NCBI GenBank assembly: GCA_013054445.1
Contig: JAAMPI010000393.1
Span: 1-39,681 of the forward strand
Reading direction: 5' to 3'
Length of the DNA stretch: 39,681 bases
DNA from: Cudoniella acicularis
Lineage: Eukaryota > Ascomycota > Leotiomycetes > Helotiales > Helotiaceae
The notes under the pieces were generated by a model that searched no databases, was not told where the DNA came from, and saw only the letters and a program-made list of their open reading frames with translations. The position numbers and the translations under genes are program-made. Each line of letters starts with the position of its first letter. Positions within the stretch are counted from its first letter, which is position 1. Positions 35,000 to 39,681 of the stretch are shown here, in pieces.

Positions 35000-36523
35000 A
35001 TGGCGTCAGTAAGAGAACGACTCTCTTCAGTGATAGGGCACCTCACCCCATCCTCTCCAACATCGGAAGGCAAAGTCAAACTACTTCAAAAGAATCCAGA
35101 TGATATTGTAAGTCTTTTTACACAGAGTAGCACGGTTTCTGACATTCTCAGGTTATTACGTATGCCGCAAGAACACCTCTTACGAAGGCAAGGAAGGGTG
35201 GACTCAAGGACACACGAATTGATGATCTTTTGATAACGTTACTTGAGGTGGGGCCTACTCTCGAGCAAAAATATCACCACAACATCAATGTTAACTCCGA
35301 CTATAGATCCTTCGAGAAAAATCAAAAATAGATCCAAGTCTGGTGGAAGATGTATGTCTGGGCAACGTACTGGCCGAAAGCCAAGGGTACGTTGCGCGCG
35401 CCTCCGTTCTAGCTGCTGGATTTCCCATCACCACCGCGGCATCAGTGGCAAATCGATTCTGTTCCTCTGGACTCCTAGCCGTTCAGCAAATCGCAAATCA
35501 AATTATCGCAGGCTCTATTGACGTTGGAATCGCGGTTGGCGCAGAGAGCATGAGTACCTGTCCCGATAATGGAGCACCAACGATGAGTTCTAGGATCACG
35601 GAGCATCCAATTGGGAAACAAAATTTGCTCTCGATGGGCCAAACTTCAGAGAACGTAGCGGAGCAATTCCATATCACAAGAGAAGCTCACGACGCCTTCG
35701 CAGCGAAATCTTTCCAAAAAGCTGAGATCGCACAAAAGGCCGGCTGGTTCGCCGACGAGATTGTGCCCATCACTGTCAAGGTCATCGACCCCACAACCGG
35801 TGTAGTGACAGAGAAAGTCATAGACCGCGACGACGGACCTCGATACGGTACGACTGCTGCCTCTTTAAGCAAAATCCGCACAGCATTCCCGCAATGGCCA
35901 CCCAGCGCAACGACCGGAGGCAACGCCTCTCAGATCACGGACGGCGCTGCGGCAATTCTGCTCATGAAGCGCTCGAAGGCTCTGGAGCTGGGACAGCCCA
36001 TTGTTGGGAAGTTTTGTGGTGCTACGGTTATCGGGTTGGAGCCGAGGATTATGGGGATTGGACCTAGTTATGCAATTCCGAAGATTTTGGGGAAGGTAGG
36101 GTTAAGTATTCAGGATGTGGATGTTTTTGAGATTAATGAGGCGTTTGCTTCTATGGTATGTTCGTTAGTCGCTCTGTGACGATGCCTAATTCTGTTACAG
36201 GGCGTATACTGTGTTGAGAAATTGGGTCTCGATCCAGCGAAAGTCAATCCACGAGGTGGTGCAATGTAAGTTTTCTAAACCAACAGCCGAGTTTTCTGCT
36301 CACACCTCAATCAGCGCTTTGGGACATCCTCTGGGATGCACTGGTGCCCGACAAGTTGTTACCGCCTTATCAGAGTTACGAAGAACTAACTCTAGAATTG
36401 CTGTTACGTCGATGTGCGTTGGTACTGTAAGTCGGCCCCCTTCCCCAAATACTGCTGATCAAGTCGTTGATGTGAAGCTGGTAGGGTATGGGAATGGCGG
36501 GCGTTTTTGTTTCGGAGCATTGA
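35000..36523 (+). CDS. POT1: 3-ketoacyl-CoA thiolase, peroxisomal
   Basis: Cleaves 3-ketoacyl-CoA with CoA to acetyl-CoA and a shortened acyl-CoA, closing each beta-oxidation cycle. Exons: 35000-35107, 35152-35247, 35307-36155, 36201-36265, 36315-36426 and 36485-36523; 422 aa. Residues 7-15 (RLSSVIGHL) fit the PTS2 import signal R-L-x5-H-L exactly. The acyl-accepting Cys is in NRFCSSGLLAV (about 119). The motifs EINEAFAS (about 344) and NPRGGAIALGHPLGCTGARQ (about 375, catalytic His) follow. The proton-shuttling second Cys lies in CVGTGMGMAG (about 406), near the C-terminus. The last two motifs are each reconstituted across introns. All family residues are present and the gene is intact. Divergent from the acyl-CoA synthetase. 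Confidence 0.96.
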
Positions 36524-37535
36524 TGGAGGCTGTGACGGATGGCGAAATTTGCGAAATTTTTACGTCTACCGTAAGAACTGACGAGAGTCAATTTGCGTTA
36601 TCCCTGATGCAGAGGGTAAAAGTTTTTGCTCTATTATTAACTCGTGGATACAGAGAAAAAGCAGCATACTATCGAGCATCGGTATCCTGTCGAGATTTAC
36701 TATCTAGCTAATCACGCTGCTGAATTATCCAGAGATGCTGAGATATTGAGCAAGTCAATAGCCCTACCCATCTTTCATCTGTATTCTGAAGACTTAAGTG
36801 TCCCGTGAACCAACTCTCGTCAATTTATATGGTAGACTGGAAAAATACCACAACGTCCATCTCAACAGCGGTTCCATTGACACTAAAGTCTACTCTCATT
36901 GACAGGAAGATGCTGTGGAATTCCGCATTTCGAGTCTGATCCTGCAGATGCTGGTGCCTAGATCTTCGCACATACTAGGGCAGGGCAACACCCTGTGGTA
37001 GCGTCCTTTTTGAAGCTGTCTTGATGTGTCCTCATGGAAGTCTTGTTTCGGCCCAACGCAGTAGTCGATTCCTGATGCTTCATGTCGTGATGATTGGGTG
37101 TGGATGGTAGGCTTATGTGCAAGCACAGGACGGCTCATCTGGATTTTGAGTTCATCTCAGTGCAAGTAATTATCAAAAGGTGGCTCGTATCTCGTCTTCG
37201 GGAGCTTACAACCACCCCCGGATCCCTGGCGGATCCCCGGGTAGTGGGGGCGGCAACAACAGCGGCCCGAGCGCAGTTTAGATTGGCTGCTTTAGAAACC
37301 CTTAACTTTCCTAGCGCCCCTGACGACCACAAAACTCCACCTACGACCATCCACAACGAGCCAACGTCAATATATATCGAAAGCTATGAGATGCTAATCG
37401 CTTCGGACCAATCATCAGGAGTGGTAAGCAGGACGCCGACTATACGGACACCAAGACCGTAACGGGCTGGAGTGACGCTTCGTGAGCCGGACTGCCGGTG
37501 CATGTGGAAGCCCAAAACCGAATCCAACGTCAACC
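36524..37535. other. Intergenic region
   Basis: 1,012 bases between the thiolase and the transcription-factor gene. The open frames at 36896-37138 (minus) and 37094-37462 (plus) have no recognisable domain and probably cover 5' leader or promoter DNA. A GC-rich stretch at about 37215-37265 contains CCCCGGGTAGTGGGGGCGG. Confidence 0.4.
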
Positions 37536-39334
37536 ATGAGCACTCATTCTTCTCCCAACGTGCCCTCACCACCGCGTCAGGCTCGACGCTCGCAGGGGCC
37601 AGAAGAGGGCGATGGGGGACTGCCTATTGTTGCATGCCGGCGTTGCCGAAAACAAAAGGTAAGTCCGTTGGGACTTTACTCCTCTGCTGTTCTGCACCGC
37701 CTTTTGAACTTTGACAGGGCGCTTTTGCTTGGCAGGGGATATCCTCGTTTGATAGTTGGCTAACGAAAATTATACCATAACAGCTGCGATGTACTCGTGA
37801 ACTTCCTGCTTGCAAGAGGTGTAAAGATCTGTCCACAGTCTGCGACTATCCACCACCGCCGGACAGAAAATTGCTCGCAGCTCAGCGTTGGCAGAATGCT
37901 AAAGCTCGAGCTCACCAAAATTCAGGAACTCCTCAGGGTCTACCAGCTCAACAACGACTTCCTATCCAGGAGCGATCTATGGATGGGCAAACTCCATCCA
38001 ATGGGTTGTTCATCCATAAGAAAAAGCTTAGTGTTCATTCCGCAACTGACACGGACGAGGAGCCAAACCGTCAAAGCGAGCCTGGCAATTCGAGAATTCA
38101 AAAGGCAATCACTCCCATTATCACTAGTCTTCAGGGAATCTCATATCCCTCTACGGAACTGGCTGAAATGCTCATTGAGATCTACTTTTCTCACTTGATG
38201 AACTCTACATTGACATTTCATAAAAAGACATTTCTTTCTGATTTTGCTGCTAAGAGGACTCCAGAGTTCGTGAATCTTAGCGTTTTCGCTTTAGCCACAG
38301 TGTGCGTTACAACACCCCTCTCTTTATAATGTACCGCCTGCTAAAAGTATGCTAGCTTTCTACGTGAATCGATAGGCCCTCGTCGGCCAGAACTTGAACA
38401 CAGTAGCATTGATTTCAACAAATTGCCCTGTCCGACGATCGAGCTTTGTGAAAAAGGGCGCGATTGGGCTACCGCGGCTAACTATCTCACTCTGACACAG
38501 TGTGATATACCTCGTCTAGAAAGTATCCAAGCCTGTCAAAATTTGACCTTGTATTGGTTCTCAAGTGGCGAATCCAGTCGGACCGATATTCACAGCTGTA
38601 AGTAAAGCGACTTCGATGATGTATTTCACGTCTGAGTTCATTTTTAGCCATCGCATGGAAGACCGCGGAAATTCTCCGTCTTAACATGAACAAGAACTCA
38701 GTCAAATATCTTAACAATTCGGAGAGGCTGGAAGTAGAAATTGAACGACGCTGCTTCTGGGCTGCTTGGATTGGAAACATTGTTGACCAAGGAAGCAATT
38801 CTATACGCGGGTTTGCTTGGAAAGAGGTATCCGGCCTACCACTACCATCCGACGAAGAGTCTTATGCTGCAGGAATCCCCAGGTCGAACAACAGCTTTGA
38901 TGACAATGGCAATATTAAAACTAACGATTCTGAAAACGCACCCATAAAGTTGTCGCCGTTTGCTGGACTTGCAAACCTCTTCAGCATTTGGTAAAGCACC
39001 TATGATTGCTATCTTTTAACTTTACTAACTATTGTTTAGGGTAGAGATCCGAACTTTTGTTCGAGTTTACGAGTCCGCGAAACCTGATCGTGTACCTGAA
39101 ATGGTCTCGGCTTTCTTTGAATTAGACGCGAAGCTCCATCTTGCTTTGGAGCACCTTGATCCCACCATCCGCTACTCTAACGTGGCTGCCTTTACCTCAC
39201 CCAAGGTGAACCCATACCTGCTGTTCTGGTGGCATGGGCTTTACCGACTGTGTGCCTGCACTTTGCACTCATTTTTGGTTCCTCTATTTTCAAACAAACC
39301 AACTCCTTCACAGCAGACCATGGTCTGCAGCTAA
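37536..39334 (+). pseudogene. Zn2Cys6 fungal transcription factor, apparently truncated at its 3' end
   Basis: Exons 37536-37658, 37784-38299, 38348-38597, 38648-38990 and 39040-39334 join in phase, giving 508 aa before a TAA. The Gal4-type binuclear cluster is complete across the first intron: CRRC, RKQKLRC, then PACKRC and VCDYPP (spacing C-x2-C-x6-C-x6-C-x2-C-x6-C), at about residues 33-60. The middle region carries the fungal-specific regulatory domain (YPSTELAEMLIEIYFSHLMN, ERRCFWAAWIGNIVD, ANLFSIW, RVYESAKPDRVPEM). Family members continue well past the block LHSFLVPLFS, but here the frame meets a stop soon after, and a different protein-like frame begins at 39312. The N-terminal two thirds is intact, so it may still make a DNA-binding protein. 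The pseudogene label reflects the missing end only; a one-base error or an unseen intron is possible. Confidence 0.65.
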
Positions 39335-39681
39335 CGATGTCTCTTACGATCTGCTCAGTGTAAAAGGTGTTTCCAACGCTCATGCCTTTCTCCGAATTTT
39401 CAGCAAGTTCCTCAGTGTCGGCGTCTTCGCTATTGGTACTAATCTATTCTCATCCTCTACTTTGAACGCTTTTCTTGTTGCTATAGTCACAGCTCTTTTA
39501 ATTCTCTGTGCCGGGATTTTCGACCGTGTGACGGCGATGTGGATAGCCCATGAAATAGTGAAGAATGAGCTAGTGCTTCATTGTGTTATGCAAAGTCGGG
39601 AGGAAGCAACCAAATATATGGAGGCTATACTCTGTAAACTAGACATTGCCTGTGAAGTGTGGGGACATGTTATTGTGGGTA
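39312..39681 (+). CDS. Partial membrane-protein frame joined to the transcription-factor gene; continues past window
   Basis: An open frame of about 123 codons without stop begins near SRPWSAANDVSYDLL, one base out of frame with the transcription factor, and runs to the window end. It has a charged start (VKGVSNAHAFLRIFSKF), two hydrophobic stretches (SVGVFAIGTNLF; LNAFLVAIVTALLILCAGIF), then an amphipathic helical part (REEATKYMEAILCKLD). I recall a family of fungal membrane proteins of unknown function with this same block, but cannot confirm it here. No ATG precedes it in frame, so it is either the 3' part of a displaced gene or the tail of a fusion. Confidence 0.55.

Noticed and set aside
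37094..37462. 122-codon plus-strand open frame before the transcription factor
   Set aside because: Composition follows GC-rich spacer DNA, no domain; more likely promoter or leader sequence.
39235..39317. A 64-base intron (donor GTGTGC, acceptor CACAG) joining the transcription factor to the membrane-protein frame
   Set aside because: It would remove YRLCACTLHSFLVPLFS, which is itself a typical block of the regulator family, so it is probably exon sequence.

Overview
The window looks like nuclear DNA of a filamentous ascomycete. Genes carry short (46-90 base) spliceosomal introns, a heterokaryon-incompatibility (HET) gene and a Zn2Cys6 regulator are present, and a dispersed 5S rRNA gene lies alone between protein genes. 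Protein wording suggests a leotiomycete (Helotiales-like) fungus, but that is inference. All gene models were built by hand from splice sites, reading phase and family homology.

Layout: (1) 1-1224 minus, alpha/beta hydrolase cut by the window edge, with an apparent one-base frameshift. (2) 1736-4903 plus, RING protein with RGG and SR/RD-rich tails. (3) 5321-6447 plus, single-pass membrane protein of unknown function. (4) 7726-9650 plus, secreted GMC oxidoreductase. (5) 9651-13611, gene-free, with two adjacent small inverted-repeat elements. (6) 13612-14780 minus, unknown fungal protein. (7) 15828-19007 minus, phosphatidylinositol 4-kinase Pik1 with a one-base frame discrepancy. (8) 20489-24756 plus, 12-exon HET-domain gene whose 11 introns are all phase 1. 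(9) 24757-28060, AT-rich, holding four related elements with inverted ends and a GC-rich palindromic core. (10) 28061-30113 minus, CTP synthase with a very probable AT-AC intron. (11) 31289-31407 minus, 5S rRNA. (12) 32583-34653 minus, FATP/Fat1-type acyl-CoA synthetase ending in a PTS1 signal. (13) 35000-36523 plus, 3-ketoacyl-CoA thiolase with an N-terminal PTS2. (14) 37536-39334 plus, Zn2Cys6 transcription factor that breaks off. (15) 39312-39681 plus, a different membrane-protein reading frame running out of the window.

The clearest functional unit is the divergent pair at 32.6-36.5 kb. The synthetase activates fatty acids and the thiolase performs the last step of beta-oxidation. Both carry peroxisomal signals, of two different import classes, and they share a 346-base promoter with a CCTCGG fatty-acid-regulator motif and three CreA-like motifs. 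The other genes look like ordinary housekeeping (PIK1, CTP synthase, 5S) interspersed with accessory genes and repeats.

The most unusual signals are the AT-AC intron in CTP synthase, the all-phase-1 exon chain of the HET gene, the four-copy repeat cluster, and the regulator/membrane-protein junction at the right edge.
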